Part shown: in pieces, positions 1 through 11,513 of the stretch
Layout of the letters: the number at the start of each line of letters is the position of its first letter
Numbering within the stretch: the first letter of the stretch is position 1
Assembly (NCBI GenBank): GCA_030062745.1
Contig: CP099841.1
Coordinates: forward strand, 22,509,398 to 22,573,397
Length of the DNA stretch: 64,000 bases
Direction: 5' to 3'
Source: Capitulum mitella
Lineage: Eukaryota; Arthropoda; Thecostraca; Pollicipedomorpha; Pollicipedidae
The notes under the pieces: generated by a model
What the model saw: only the letters and a program-made list of their open reading frames with translations
Database searches by the model: none
What the model was told of the DNA's origin: nothing
Translations under genes and position numbers: made by a program

Positions 1-97
1 TATCCGAGACTACTCTCCTCGCACACACTACCCCACCCCTCTGACTCCGCCTCTCTGACTCAGAGCCCCTGTTTCTCTAACTCCGCGCCTCGCCCAG

Positions 98-323
98 GCC
101 AACAACGTGGAGGCGTGCCGCCGCGCGTGCGAGATCGAGAACGAGATCATGTGCCGGTCGTTCCTGTACCGCGGCCCGCCGACCGGCACCACCTACAACT
201 GCCAGCTGTTCCACCTGGACCACGTGACGCTGCCGGACGGCGCGCTCACCTTCCTCTCCAACGACCGGCCGCTGATCGACGTCGGCAGAGAGCCGGGCAT
301 CTATTACGAGAACGTCTGCAAAA
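98..323 (+). CDS. PAN/apple-domain exon of the PAN-ZP gene
   Basis: The exon opens after a CAG acceptor with A-N-N-V-E-A-C-R and ends with YYENVC plus one base before GTGAGT. It shows the PAN pattern of paired cysteines (EACRRAC, IMCRSF, YNCQLF) and the closing aromatic-rich strand. It starts in phase 0 and ends in phase 1. More PAN copies could lie upstream, because family members usually carry more than one. Confidence 0.85.
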
Positions 324-3300
324 GTGAGTCCGACGGTGGCGCCCGGCCGCCGGAGTGCCGGGGCGAGGTCTGGGAGAGGGGAGCAGGCGTGAGGCTCGGC
401 GGCGGGTCACTGATCTGTTCGCCAGCGCCGTTGGAGCTGGAACGCTGAACAGTAGGTCAGACGTTCAGCAGCTGATGAGGGTGAGGGAGAAGCCGTGGTA
501 TGGAGTGATTTTCGTTAGACCGTAGCATAACCTAAGATAACATAAAATGAGGAGAGGTGTCGTCACTTGTAGGAAGCATGATAAAATTCACCGAGGGCTG
601 GTACGTAACACGGGTATGGCCGACGACGCGGAGGAGGGCCAAGGACCTCCAGCCGGCGCCAGCGACGTCACCACTCGTGCGTTTCACGGCACGCTGTCTT
701 CCAGGGTCTCACGTGTAATGACGACTGACCTGACCGTCCCAGCCGTGATCTCCCGTGACCACTAACCGTCTCCCGTCAGACCCCACCCTGGCCGGGCGGG
801 ACGAGCTTGCTCCCTCCCTCTGGCAACTCGCCCCGACACTGTGACTGTCTTCGTACCGCTATGCACACTCACACGCGGCCACCTGCGGCGCTGTTCCGGT
901 CAGAGGCCGGCCAGAGCTCCCTTGGTGGCGCTACGCCACGAAGTGGGACTCGCACCGGGCTGGCGCTAATGCATGCTTTTATACGAGCACAGGCAATCTT
1001 TGCAGTACTTACCTGTTGTTCGTTGATAAAATACGGCAAATGTTGCTTTCTTGGTGCTCTTTCGGTCATATCCGCAGATGGAGAACATTGAATAAAGACT
1101 CATGGGCCATGGAACTATTACTAGCTATTGGAGTAGATTATAACGCGTTACAGCCATAACCAGCGGCCCACGTTAAGCTTCTCCAGCTGCGGATTAATGG
1201 GGGAGCTACACGCACAACGCAATGTCACTGCTTCACACCAAGACGCAATAATGCCCTAGTCCTTCGGAGCCCACGATATCCTTCTTGTACATATTTCCCT
1301 GCGATGACATTCCCGAATAAATGTTTTGAGAACAAAGAATATACCGTCCAGAATAAAGTGTTACTTTTTCTCGCTTCGGTTTCCTTTGGGGACTGCTCCA
1401 TTCTGCTATTAGCCGGATTACACTGGGGATGGTAATGATCAAACGCTTTTACCGGGGCAGCCATTTGGACAGTGCGTCTGCTGTGCATAAGAGGGCTGCT
1501 ACAGACGGACTGCGTGGGTTTTCGTCGATTGTTAGCCCCATGTCCGTGGTTGTTAATCCTTTTTCCTCCTGTGACTGACGACTTTGTTGACTTTTTAGAG
1601 CCGACTGACAACATGATATGCCGCCAAGTAGTCACCAAGAACAAACGGTACATCACCCAAATAATGTGCTATGAAAAACCCAAAAGTAGGCAAACTGGAG
1701 TATTTAACTTCAAGGCAGGTAAATGCCAAGTCATTGGATGCCGAGTCGATTTGCTAACAAGTCGCTCCCTCCTCTCTTTTAATCATTACTAACGCATGGA
1801 CAGACTGACCACGTCTGACAGTTTCTAAAAGTGGCTGGGTCTTCTCGGGCATAGTCTAGACGGGTGGAGAGGTGGCTCCGTCTATCCAGCGGCAAACCTA
1901 AGAGCCGGTGTGGTTTGGTCCTAAAGATGGCACGTCTGTCGCCTGCAAAGATGGCGCTGCTGCGCCCAGGGTACGCGGCCTTCCAAACCTGCTGCGGCCG
2001 CTGCGTGCACGCAGACAGTCTGCTCGCTCCCCGGGGTGTGCTATGACTCAGCTCCGACCCAAATCCTCGCGTGCCGAGCCCTAAACCGGTTCGGCACGTG
2101 CCCAGTGGCTCTTTGGCGTTTTTCGTAGCACGGACGACTCGAGACGAGGCTCGCTACCGGACCCGTGACCTGAGGCCTGCCGGACCCGTGACCTGAGGCC
2201 TGCCGGCACGTGACCTGAGGCCTGCCGGCACGCACCGACGCATGACTGGCACGTGACACCGCGCACCTTCTCCGCACAGAGCCGGCACCGAGCGCGGCGC
2301 TGCCGGGCCCGGCTGCGCCGGCCGCCGCCGCCGCCGCCCCCGCCGCCGCTAGCCCGCTGTCAGAGAACCCTGTCCAGACGTTGGCGACGCCGGCCGTGGA
2401 GGCTCCGATCATAATGATTACGACCACCGCGCCGGAGCCGACCGCGGCGGTCGTGGCGACTGCGGCCGCGGGGGCGCCAGCCCCGGCAACTCCGGCCGCC
2501 GTGGCCCCGGTCGTGGCGACTGCGGCCACGGGGGCGCCAGCCCCGGCAACTCCGGCCGCCGTGGCCTCGATCGTGGCGACTGCGGCCGCGGGGGCGCCAG
2601 CCCCGGCGCCCCCGGCCGCCGTGGCCCCGGTCGTGGCGCCTGCGGCCGCGGGGGCGCCAGCCCCGGCGCCCCCGGCCGCCGTTGCCCCGGTCGTGGCGAC
2701 TGCGGCCGCGGAGGCGCCAGCCCCGGCGCCCCTGGCCGCCGTGGCCCCGGTCGCGGAAGCGCCGACCGCAGCGGCCGCGGCCCCGGCGGCGCCGGCCGCG
2801 GTCCCCGTCGATGAAAATCTCGTAGGAAAGAGCCCGCCAGTGGCGGCGGTAGATTCCGACTCCGGTGCTATCGGCCTAGGTAGGCGTTCGTGGTGGTCCG
2901 GCCGCGTCCGAGCGGGGCGGCCGGCAGGCGGCGTGTCGTTGGGCCCGTTGCTACAGGCGGGCGGGCGCTCCCTGTCTGCCAGAGAGGGGTGACGGACGCA
3001 CGGGTGAAGGGCCGCATGCTGCCGGAATCCCGCCACGCATCTGCGAGCAACCAGCGCGCCGATCCGCTGCCCGGCCGACAGATGGAGGCCAGCCGAGAGG
3101 CTCCGGCCGACCGTCCAGAGGCTGGAGCACTCATAGTAACGGTCCTGTCGGTCAGGGCTGAGTGGGCGCGCTGATTGGTCGCGGACGAGCCGTGGCGGGA
3201 GTTCCCACCGAGAGGCGCGCCAACTGCTGCTGGTGTGACTGACGCTTACTGACACGCCAAGGCCTGTACTGGACTGACCCGAGGTGACTGACTACTTACG

Positions 3301-6300
3301 TAACCGACCGGAGAGGTGGACCGTGTGAAAGTGCTTCCGTAATTGCTGCTCATATCAGGCTGCTTTTGAATATTGCTGCTTGGATTTGATTTTTTGCGGC
3401 GCTTTATATGTTTTGTTGCATAAAGCGTGCCACTCGTTTCTTTATGGAAAGTCTATTGCCGGAATTCTATGATTTTAGCCATACTTGCTTTTCATACTTG
3501 AGCTCATTATTCGAAATAATTATATCGTATAAGCAATCAGACTAAATGTGAAATGCACTTCCGAGTTCAGCAAATACATGTAAATATCTGGCGCTGAATG
3601 GGATCAGCGGCAATGTAGCCGATCGTCACCGAGCGGGGCTCTGACCGCTGCGTGTGCCGCGTATCAGGATCTTTGGACGGCGGCGCTGCCGCGGGAGGCA
3701 CCGGAGAGCCCGTGGTCGGACCGGACGCCGTTGGCCCCGTCTCCGGAGACGCAGGTGGGTGGCGGTCGCCGCCATCGGAGGAAGCTCGGCGGGCATACTC
3801 ATCCGCGGCAAGGATAACGATCTGGCGGGATCTATGCCGTCGCACATTATCAATCATTGGGACGAATTTCCTACTGAGGAGAGAAGGAGCGATGGGTCGT
3901 TTACTGCTTACAGAATTTAGGTCCTGTAATTTTTATTGCGACTAGCTTTAAGCAAGATGATGTTTATGCTAACTTGCCTGGTACAAAGAGAATAAACTCC
4001 ACAGGCTGCTAATGATTTAAGGCACATTGGAGCCAATGAATCCACCTGCCGTGAATTGGACCCGGAAACCTTTATTCTTTACCACGCTTCCTTCCAGGAT
4101 CCGACGAAGAGGAGCCAGCTGTACGATGAATGCTCGATGCGTTGTTTCAGCCGGCGCGGGCGGAGACGGTGGCGGCACTCAGGTGGTCACCATCCCCGAC
4201 CTGCCCTCCGGCAATGGCGGCGCGGGCTCCCCGGGCGCAGGTCCGCCAGGCGGCGCTGGTGATGGCTCCTCGGGAGGCGCCGGCGGAACTCCGGGCGGTG
4301 CGACTGCGGGCAGCGCCACCACCGGCGGCACGCCCGGCGACGGCGGTGTGGACCAGGCGGCCGGAGAGGGCAACGAGGTCAACTGCGACTCCACCGGCAC
4401 CTGCTACGATGGTGAGACTTTTCTTCTGTTGATGCAATGTTGACGTCTCTCTTCTAACTACAGGAAAACCGAGAGAATGTTTTTCATACAGTATCAAGGG
4501 GCTTTTAGACCATTGAGCTATATAAGTGTCATCATATTTGTTGCTTACGGTTGACAGCAGATTTCATAATTTCCTGGTTTAACATGACAGACAGTATTTG
4601 TTCTCGGAGATCAGAGATGGCGTTACTGTTCATACGGTTCCTTGGCGTCGTGCCTGACATGACCTCGCGCACCCGTCTCGTTTGCAGTGTCCGTCCAGTG
4701 CAAGGACACGCGGATCGTGGTGCAGGTGGGCACCAACCGGCCGTTCAACGGACGCATCTACGCGCTGGGCCGCTCGGAGACCTGTAACGTGGCCGTGGTC
4801 AACTCGGACCGGTTCCGGCTGGACCTGAGCCTCTCCGGCCAGGACTGCAACACCCAGTCCATCGTGAGTCAGCTGCTGGCTGATTTAGCAGAATCAGCCA
4901 TCGGGTTCGCTTAGTGTGACTTATGTACCTGGTGGCAAAAGGTTTCTCCAGGAAAGTTAGTGCTGCTTAATTGGAAGCGTTAGAGCAAAGCCAATAGAGT
5001 TTGAATGATTGCTGCATAGTCCACTTAACAGCTTTTTATTTTATTTTGATATTTGTTGAGTTCAAGACGTCTCATATTTGTGTACGGTTTTCTTCAATAA
5101 TCTGTCGCGTTGAAGAGCACTTGTATATCTGGGTAGAACTCAAACAAATGTGGATCGTTTGCTCCAACTGGCACACCTTCGCTTCGAAGATGGCTAACGT
5201 CATTTCTCTACTCGCGCAGGGCACCGTCTACTCCAACACTGTGGTGGTGCAGCACCATTCGGTAGTGATGACCAAGACTGACAAGATCTACAAGGTCCGC
5301 TGTACCTACGACATGTCCTCCAGGAACATCACCTTCGGCATGATGCCCATCAGGTTAGAAGGCTATGAGTCCCGCAGCTCAGTCCTCAGTCCGCCGAAGA
5401 ACGTCCCGAAACAGTCACCTGGGCGGCAGGATTGGATGTGGGGCCGCTCAGTGACTGGAGGACTTAGCTCCAGCTAGATGCGTTGTGCATGTTGTTGCAC
5501 TTTTATGTGCACCGCAAATGCAACAGCATGCCCCGTCCGGAACGTCTGTATTCTCCCGTATGGTCGATAGACACTCTCTCCCCGGAACCCATCCCTGCCA
5601 GACCAGCGGGCGTTTGTGCGCGCCTACCGACGGCAGCGTCAAATCACTCTGTACATATCGCCTGACGTTGAGCCCTAACCATGGGACTGTGTCGCTAGCT
5701 ATTTCGTGCCGTAACTTTCGGGAGGTGCACCACACAGACACGCTGTGTATGTGACTGACCTGGAGACCTCAGTGTAGACCCCAAACTTCAGCAGTCCTCA
5801 GCGTAGCTAGTCACGTGCCTCTCGTCCTTCCAGTCAGGCGGCGCAAGATCCCGACTCTGAGTTCTATGACCCTAACTTTGACGCAGACTCGATGGGCCAG
5901 CTGCTGATACGGTAAGGCGCCGCGCCTCGTGCGCCCGCTTGGCGTTGGTCTGACACCACTGACACGCACGACTGCGGCGGGTAGAAAGAGGAGCACGCCC
6001 GGCCGGGAGAGAGAGAGGAGGATCCAGTCACCAGCACGGTTTGGTGTGACCCCGCTCACTAACGATAACTGCATCGGTGACCAGCGGCGTCCGGTGGTCT
6101 GGCCCCCTGGTCGGTGGGCGCCGGTCCGTGCGACCGCCCGAGGTGTGTGGAACCAGGCGGGCTCGAGCGCCAGGGGTCGTCTGAGGCTTCCTCCGAGCCT
6201 GTGCGTGTCACTGCCTGCAGCCACGGGATCCGGCTGGGTGCCCCGACGGGCTGGTGGATCTACGATTTCGGCCTCCTGGCTACGTGTGTCCGTTCTTTGG

Positions 6301-8845
6301 GTAGTGTCTCCTCCTCGTGGTCCATGTGTGTTCGTAGGGCTAACTAACCGCTCGTGAATGCAACCGATAAAGACACTAATATGGCTGTAAGTAAACCGAG
6401 TCGTGATATAATAAAACAAACCGACACCTTAGTTATCCATGAAACCATACAGAGCTGTGTGTTCAGGAACGTTGCCTGAATTTTGTAGATTGCTATCGGA
6501 ATTTCCCTTTTACTCACGGTCACTTGAATGACATCAATTTGTTTTCTTCTTAAAAAACAATGCTTTAAAAAGAAACCAATTCTATTCAAAGTTAAATACG
6601 AGTGTCGCCAAACAATAATTTGTCTTCAGCTATATTTTTAATGTGACGCTAAATGCATGAATGCAAGACTTTTCTTTAAGCCGTAAGGCACAATCTTTAC
6701 TATAAACACTACGACCAGTCTATGAGAAAATTTAATCAGGCTTTGTAAATTGTGTTTATTATGAAACGCTTTCGGAAAAGTCACATCCGTCCAGTTTCCC
6801 GCCATCATGACGAATCCATTTGTGCACTGCTCCTCAAAGTTCGGAACAATTTTCATCTGGAAAATAAGAAAGAGATGTCCGCACGCAGTTCTGCACATAG
6901 ATCTGCAGAGGCACTGAAGGAGTGCTACCAAACCGACCTGACAAATGCCGGGTCTCTGTTGCAGGGATCCGGACATGATTTCCATCACGTCGGCTCCTGC
7001 CGCACCGCCGCCCAAGATCTCGATCCTGGATGACTCCGGAAGAGAGGTGGAGACGGTACGCATCGGAGACAAGCTCACCTTCCGCATCGAGATTCCTGCC
7101 AACAGTGAGTCACCCTGCCAAGACGCTGAGCAAGATCAGCTTTTCACTTCCGCTTACAACGGCTGTCATGAGTACAGCACAGATTCCTTCTGCAACTTAT
7201 CGAAATGCAGCCAGCAGAGTTTTGACCCATTGCGACCCTGTTGTACCGCCTAATAACACGTAGGATTCAAGCGCCAATGTCTAATGGCACCTGGGATCAT
7301 TAATACGAAGATGACGGTATATTTGCTAGCATTCCTGCTACATCGCAGCTGTTGAATGTGCACCGTGCCTCAACGCCTTGCATGTGATTTGATCCATTAA
7401 TTTCTTTTTTTCAGCGCCGTACGGCATTTTCGCCCGGAACTGTGTGGCTATGGCCAAGGACGCCAAGAGCACATTCCAGATCATCGACGACAAGGGGTGC
7501 GTTATATCTCGCCACTCATTACATCCAGCAGCCAGACCATTTTACCGTCGTGCCGCAAATGCAGTCTGGAGCCAAACACGAATATCCTGCTTAGATTTGA
7601 CAAACGCGCAGTCACATTTTTCGCAAGCCATTTCGGTGACGTGGGATATTTCGCCGTCAGAACTTTGTCGTGTTTGAACATTTGACTTCACATAGCCGTG
7701 CATGGCCGTTCCGACAAATTACGACTATTTGTTGCAGATGCCCTGTCGACCCCAACATCTTCCCTCGCTTCACGTCCAACATCAACTCACTGGAGTCCAC
7801 TTACGAGGCCTTCCGCTTCACTGAGTCTTACGGCGTCATCTTCCAATGTAACGTCAAGTACTGCCTCGGCCAGTGTGAACCGGTGAGTAAACGTCGGCTA
7901 AGAGGTGTCTACGCCTTTCGGATGAGCATTGGGTGCCAAAGGCTGATCTTCGATCTGGTAGAGAAACAAGCTTGACATTAGCAGCTCTGAACATGAATTG
8001 CCATAAATAAGAGGCGATTTAACAGCATTTTGATTTGCAGAGCTGCATAGAATTCGCAAAGAATTTCTGTCGTAACAACATGAACACCTTGCAAAAACTC
8101 TTTAATGAACAAACTACTGTCGTCAGTTACAAAACTTGATCCGCATCCTCCTTAACCCCTCGTTTTCCCCGCAGGCTCAGTGCTCGTACAACAGGAAGCA
8201 GTTTGAGTCCTGGGGCCGTAGGAAGCGTGCTCTGACGCCGTCGGTGCCGCTTGAGGACCCGCGCGACCCGGAGTCGATGACCCTCAGTCAGGAGATCCTC
8301 GTGCTCGACTTTGGCGACGAGCCGGAGAGAGAGCCGCAGGAGCAGCAGCGCAGCAGCCGGCCGGCCGTCGAGCTGCCGCCCTACGTCACCCGGCAGACGG
8401 CCTTCGGCGAGGAGGGTTCCGGTCAGTGATGCTTCTCTCCTGTACTGCGAGGAAGCAGCAGGATGTCAGGCGTACTGGGCAGCCGCCAGGGAAAGAACTA
8501 GTGCGTTAGAACGAGGAATGATGGGCAGTTTTTGGTGAACGGAGTGTCGGTATACGTGGTGTAAGGATGAGAGTCAAAAACATTGATGCGAGCTAGCAAA
8601 CGAACGACAAAAAAAAACAATCTGCGTTATCCAGGCAGTGTTGCAGATCGCTAATCCCAATCTGTTCCTCAGCAGACCACTTCAGCTTCACCAACGAGAG
8701 CGTCGAGCTGCTGGAGAAGTGCCCGACCAAGACGTCCGTGTTGGCGCTGTCCGTCGCCTGCGCCCTGCTCGTGCTCATCTACGTGTGCAGCATCTTCTAC
8801 CTGTTCATGAAGCGGTGGATGACGCGCAACAACAAGGTGTTGTAG
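98..8845 (+). CDS. PAN-ZP domain transmembrane protein (5' partial, multi-exon)
   Basis: Twelve phase-compatible exons: 98-323, 2280-2879, 3668-3754, 4151-4411, 4688-4863, 5220-5353, 5834-5911, 6965-7104, 7415-7496, 7738-7882, 8175-8421 and 8676-8845. They encode 781 residues in the window. Order: PAN/apple domain (about 1-75), Ala/Pro-rich and Gly-rich linkers (76-385), ZP domain (about 390-650), furin-type RRKR (658-661), one membrane helix (747-769) and a short basic tail ending in NNKVL. This layout matches the arthropod PAN-plus-ZP family (Drosophila nyobe, neyo, morpheyus, trynity; nompA is related). Those proteins sit at apical epithelial surfaces and organise cuticle or other apical extracellular matrix; ZP domains polymerise after furin cleavage releases the ectodomain. 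The exact orthologue cannot be assigned, so no symbol is given. Earlier exons, including the signal peptide, must lie left of the window. The exon joins are inferred from splice consensus and frame and have not been confirmed by transcripts. Confidence 0.85.
2165..2233 (+). repeat. Short 22-23 bp tandem repeat in intron
   Basis: Three copies of GTGACCTGAGGCCTGCCGG lie about 50 bp upstream of the Ala/Pro exon acceptor. Each contains a TGACCT hexamer. Confidence 0.8.
2280..2879 (+). CDS. Ala/Pro-rich linker exon with a 60-bp coding repeat
   Basis: The exon runs from the CACAG acceptor to a G|GTAGGC donor (phase 1 to phase 1, 600 bp). It encodes about 200 residues of low-complexity Ala/Pro/Val/Thr with only a short non-repetitive start (PLSENPVQT) and end (VDENLVGK...). 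The phases at both ends join cleanly to the PAN exon and the next exon, and that is the main evidence that this GC-rich stretch is coding. A long open frame on the opposite strand is a shadow of the same repeat. Confidence 0.75.
2451..2750 (+). repeat. 60-bp coding minisatellite, five units
   Basis: Five consecutive 60-bp units differ by only a few substitutions. Each encodes 20 residues of the type VATAAAGAPAPATPAAVAPV. Because 60 is a multiple of three, gain or loss of a unit keeps the frame. Confidence 0.95.
3668..4411 (+). CDS. Gly-rich linker exons (3668-3754 and 4151-4411)
   Basis: Two exons carry the second linker. The first encodes SLDGGAAAGGTGEPVV and similar sequence. The second starts at a TTTCAG acceptor (4150), encodes a Gly/Ala/Ser/Thr/Pro-rich stretch and ends NCDSTGTCYD, the lead-in to the ZP domain. 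An apparent acceptor at 4098 was rejected because it puts a stop codon in frame. Confidence 0.75.
4688..5353 (+). CDS. ZP-N half of the ZP domain (4688-4863 and 5220-5353)
   Basis: The exons encode SVQCKDTRIVVQV, then PFNGRIYALGRSETC, then the DLSLSGQDCNTQS strand, then VYSNTVVVQHHSVVM and KVRCTYDMSSRNITFGMMPI. The spaced cysteines and the PFxGRIYA block are hallmarks of the arthropod ZP-N module. The exons join in phase 0, and the second ends in phase 2 after ATC AG. Confidence 0.92.
5834..5911 (+). CDS. 78-bp symmetric exon between ZP-N and ZP-C, possible cassette
   Basis: The exon sits between a CTTCCAG acceptor and a GTAAGG donor and starts and ends in phase 2. It inserts 26 acidic residues (about QAAQDPDSEFYDPNFDADSM, then GQLLIR). 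If it is skipped, the flanking exons still join in frame and give MMPIRDPDMI. It lies exactly in the linker between the two ZP subdomains. Whether it is constitutive or alternative needs transcript data. Confidence 0.7.
6965..7882 (+). CDS. ZP-C half of the ZP domain (6965-7104, 7415-7496, 7738-7882)
   Basis: Three exons encode DPDMISITSAPAAPPPKISI, the strand RIGDKLTFRIEIP, YGIFARNCVAMAKDAKSTFQ, the short turn IIDDKGCPVDPNIFPRF, and FQCNVKYCLGQCEP. The conserved ZP-C cysteines are present (RNC, KGC, FQC, KYC, GQC). Phases are 2/1, 1/2 and 2/0, all consistent. The 7497 donor (GG|GTGCGT) is slightly atypical but is the only one that preserves the GCP motif. Confidence 0.92.
8175..8421 (+). CDS. 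Exon with last ZP cysteine and furin cleavage site
   Basis: The exon encodes AQCSYNRKQFESWGRRKRAL. The RRKR tetrabasic is the consensus furin site found just after ZP domains and would release the ectodomain. The rest is an acidic, Pro/Arg-rich spacer leading to the membrane anchor. Confidence 0.88.
8676..8845 (+). CDS. Terminal exon: transmembrane helix and cytoplasmic tail
   Basis: The exon starts after TCAGCAG and encodes a short juxtamembrane stretch with one cysteine, a 23-residue hydrophobic helix (VLALSVACALLV...), and a 12-residue basic tail MKRWMTRNNKVL before TAG at 8843-8845. This is the usual end of arthropod ZP proteins. Confidence 0.9.
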
Positions 8846-9619
8846 GCGGGCGACCAGCCGTCGCCCTGGCTCCAACGCGGGCCGGCCGTCGGCGGCGATG
8901 CCGGCGGCCGAGCGGCGACGACCCGGCGGCCGGCACAGCGCCGCGCCGCGCAACTGTGGCATTACAACTGGGATCTCTGCACCCGGAGAGATGATCAGGG
9001 TTCCCGAGACGAGACAGTGATGGTGCAAGCTAATGTCGACGTCCCCCGCCGTATTTATTGAACTGAGTAGGGCCGCGGGAGGATGCGCGCCGCACGGCTT
9101 CGACATTACCTTGCATCGGAGAGTTGTATGTTTTTCTCTCTGCCTGGTCCTGGTAGGGATGTATCATAAGGCCCGGCACATCTTGGCCGCTACGCCAAGG
9201 ACTAGGCACATCTTTGTTGAGCTAGGCGATATTTACTTTGGGCATATGAAAGGCATTTGTTGGTCGCTGCTATCGAGTGAGATATTTGTTGGACAATGCG
9301 TTACGGACTGCGTCGGCGTGATTGCGTATTGTTATTGTTTTGGCCTTTTGTGATGTTCTTTCTTCAGCGTGCACTAGACTGAGCTTAACTATGGAAATGG
9401 TCATGTTGTTTTCAACAAAGGCAACGACGCGTTCATGGTGGATCGCGACACACAAATTTCATATTGATTAGAACATCCGAGTTTTGCCAACGAATGTACC
9501 ATCAGTTTCTTGACAAAGTCATGCGTTTGGCATTGTTCAAATTGACCACAGGGTCACTGGAGTGTGCAGGCTGCGTCACATGTGCGTGATGTGATGTAAG
9601 GATATCACGAAATATGGCC

Positions 9620-9625
9620 AATAAA
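9620..9625 (+). terminator. Candidate AATAAA polyadenylation signal, PAN-ZP gene
   Basis: This is the first canonical AATAAA after the stop codon and gives a 3' UTR of about 0.8 kb. Confidence 0.6.
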
Positions 9626-9669
9626 GAGTACTTAAATGAATCGATGGAAATTATTTTCTTCTACGAAGT

Positions 9670-10075
9670 TTTATTTCTACATTTGTGGGAAAACGTGAAC
9701 GAAAGGTGTCAAACTGTTCACAGTTCTCTTCACTAGTTCCACTACTTACACACACACACACACACACACACTCATGCATGTATGCATGCACGCACGCACG
9801 CACGCACGCACAAAGGATTTTGAGCCGTTTCCATAGCTGAACACCAGCCTCACATTTTCGGCATGGGATTAGAAACCGAGGACTTAAAGATGACTGACAT
9901 ATGCTGGTCGTCACACAATAACATCAAAATATCAGTGTATCAAGAGCGAAATCGTAACGTCTCTTCGATAAATAATCGCTAAATATGAGAATAGCATTGC
10001 ATTGCTGGCCAATTTAATCTGGCCCACGTTAACCCGTTACAAAATTTAACAAATTTCTTTGATATGGCGTTTATT
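9670..10075 (-). terminator. Candidate polyadenylation signals of the SLC22 gene
   Basis: AATAAA on the minus strand occurs at 10070-10075 and at 9670-9675, about 1.26 and 1.66 kb downstream of the transporter stop codon. Use of the distal site would bring the transcript close to, or into, the end of the PAN-ZP transcript. Confidence 0.4.
9748..9811. repeat. (AC)n and (ACGC)n microsatellite
   Basis: About 12 AC dinucleotides are followed by TGCATG and GCAC tetramers. The site lies in the tail-to-tail interval between genes 1 and 2. Confidence 0.95.
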
Positions 10076-11333
10076 GATAATACAACGTACCCACCTAGTG
10101 TCCTTACAGCGGGGCGATATCACTACGGTATCTTCATTGCAAAACATAACCGACACGAATATGCTGGCTCATTGCAACATTTACGATGCTGCGGTTTGTT
10201 AAATACCTCGAGGTGCGGATTTTCAGTGTAGTTAGGTATATATCTTTCATTCAATGCGTCCGTTCCAGTTTCTACGAGGGGGAGACATTACAGAAATTGC
10301 TAACATTGCACACACTCCGAAATAACAGAGCCTCCACGTGCAAGACAACACGTGCAACAGGAAGACGTTTTAGATAAACAGCTCTCATACCTTGCCAAGT
10401 AGCCAGCTCGTCACAAAATTACAAATTCGCCCTTGGCATCTCCAATCATGTACCTAAATTGTCAACGTTCTGCAGTGCATCAATACAGTGCAACAAGAAC
10501 ATTTCTTCCCTACACAAGCGACAAGCCTGCTTGGCATGTGGTCACTGATACACAGCCACCCGTCTGAGGGCTTCTTCTGAATGGCACAAAACGCTAATGA
10601 AGCTGACGGATGATGTTTTCCCGACACGTTCGGTTAGCATACCTAAAGGAAATGTCATGCATATGTCGCACTGCAACGCTGCTATCTGCACCCCGTTACA
10701 AACACGCACAGCCATGAATCTGACATCACGCTAAAGTACCCTTCTGAATATCACGTCAGGAGATGGCGGACATCGCAAGCTTGACTCGAACCACCGCCAA
10801 ATCTCGACGCCAGGGAAGTTTTCGCGCCACGTTCCTCGGGCCTCGTGTTCGTGGTACATCGACAGCGGGTCAAATCCGGCCGGACCGGACCGGAACGGAC
10901 CGGGACGTACTGCCGTGACTTCCACAGGATCACCGCATTTGGTCGTCCGAGGCGCCACCGGAGTGAGTTGCGGAGTTGAGATGAGTCTCCTCAGAGACGA
11001 TCCCACGGTTCCTGGAGAGACCACGGACAGATTAGTGTTACAGGAGGAAGCATCGACATAGAACCGTTACCGGATACTCCCGTCGGGCTGACTGACTAAA
11101 GGAAACACCTGCCAAATGTCCGCAGCCTCTCGCTGAGGCGATGGGTCACGAAGAAAAGATCAACTGGTGCTGGTCCGCGTCCCCTGATCTCCTGCTACCG
11201 TTTGCGGGATGGCACCAAACCACAACAGTCACACCCAAACGACCTCCAATGGCGCGTTCACCCACGAGGTCAACAATGGCAATGCCAGTGCCCCGGTCCC
11301 GCTGCTCACGCCGGCCGGCCGGCACGAGCATCG

Positions 11334-11513
11334 TCAGACCGGTGCGGCAGACGCGGCGCCGCGGCGGCCGGCTGACCTGCGCGGGAAGACGTCGTCGGTT
11401 GTCTCCGGCATCGGCCTGTCGGCGGTCTCCGGCAGCAGCAGGATCGACAGGCCCGAGGCCACGGCCGTCACGCAAAACAGCGCCGCCGGCGCCGCGGGGT
11501 GCACCGCGTCACG
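11334..11513 (-). CDS. SLC22 exon 10: TM12 and C-terminus
   Basis: The exon encodes 59 residues: a hydrophobic TM12, [14 protein letters not shown], and a basic tail ending SAAPV before TGA. LPET...PLPET is the usual end of the family. Confidence 0.88.
   Translation of the reverse strand, partial: RDAVHPAAPAALFCVTAVASGLSILLLPETADRPMPETTDDVFPRRSAGRRGAASAAPV

Larger units (their letters stand above)
9626..11333. other. Convergent intergenic region / 3' UTR of transporter gene
   Basis: No coding exon is supported here. Much of it is likely the 3' UTR of the minus-strand transporter. The GC-rich block at 10740-11060 has short open frames but no recognisable domain and no consistent splice partners. 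Confidence 0.6.

Noticed and set aside
2041-3255. 404-codon open frame on the minus strand
   Set aside because: It is antisense to the 60-bp Ala/Pro minisatellite exon, and its composition mirrors that repeat. The plus-strand frame joins PAN and ZP exons in phase, so the minus frame is a shadow.
4098-4150. Acceptor at 4098 (CCTTCCAG) for the Gly-rich linker exon
   Set aside because: Joining the preceding phase-1 exon here gives an in-frame TGA; the acceptor at 4150 keeps the frame.
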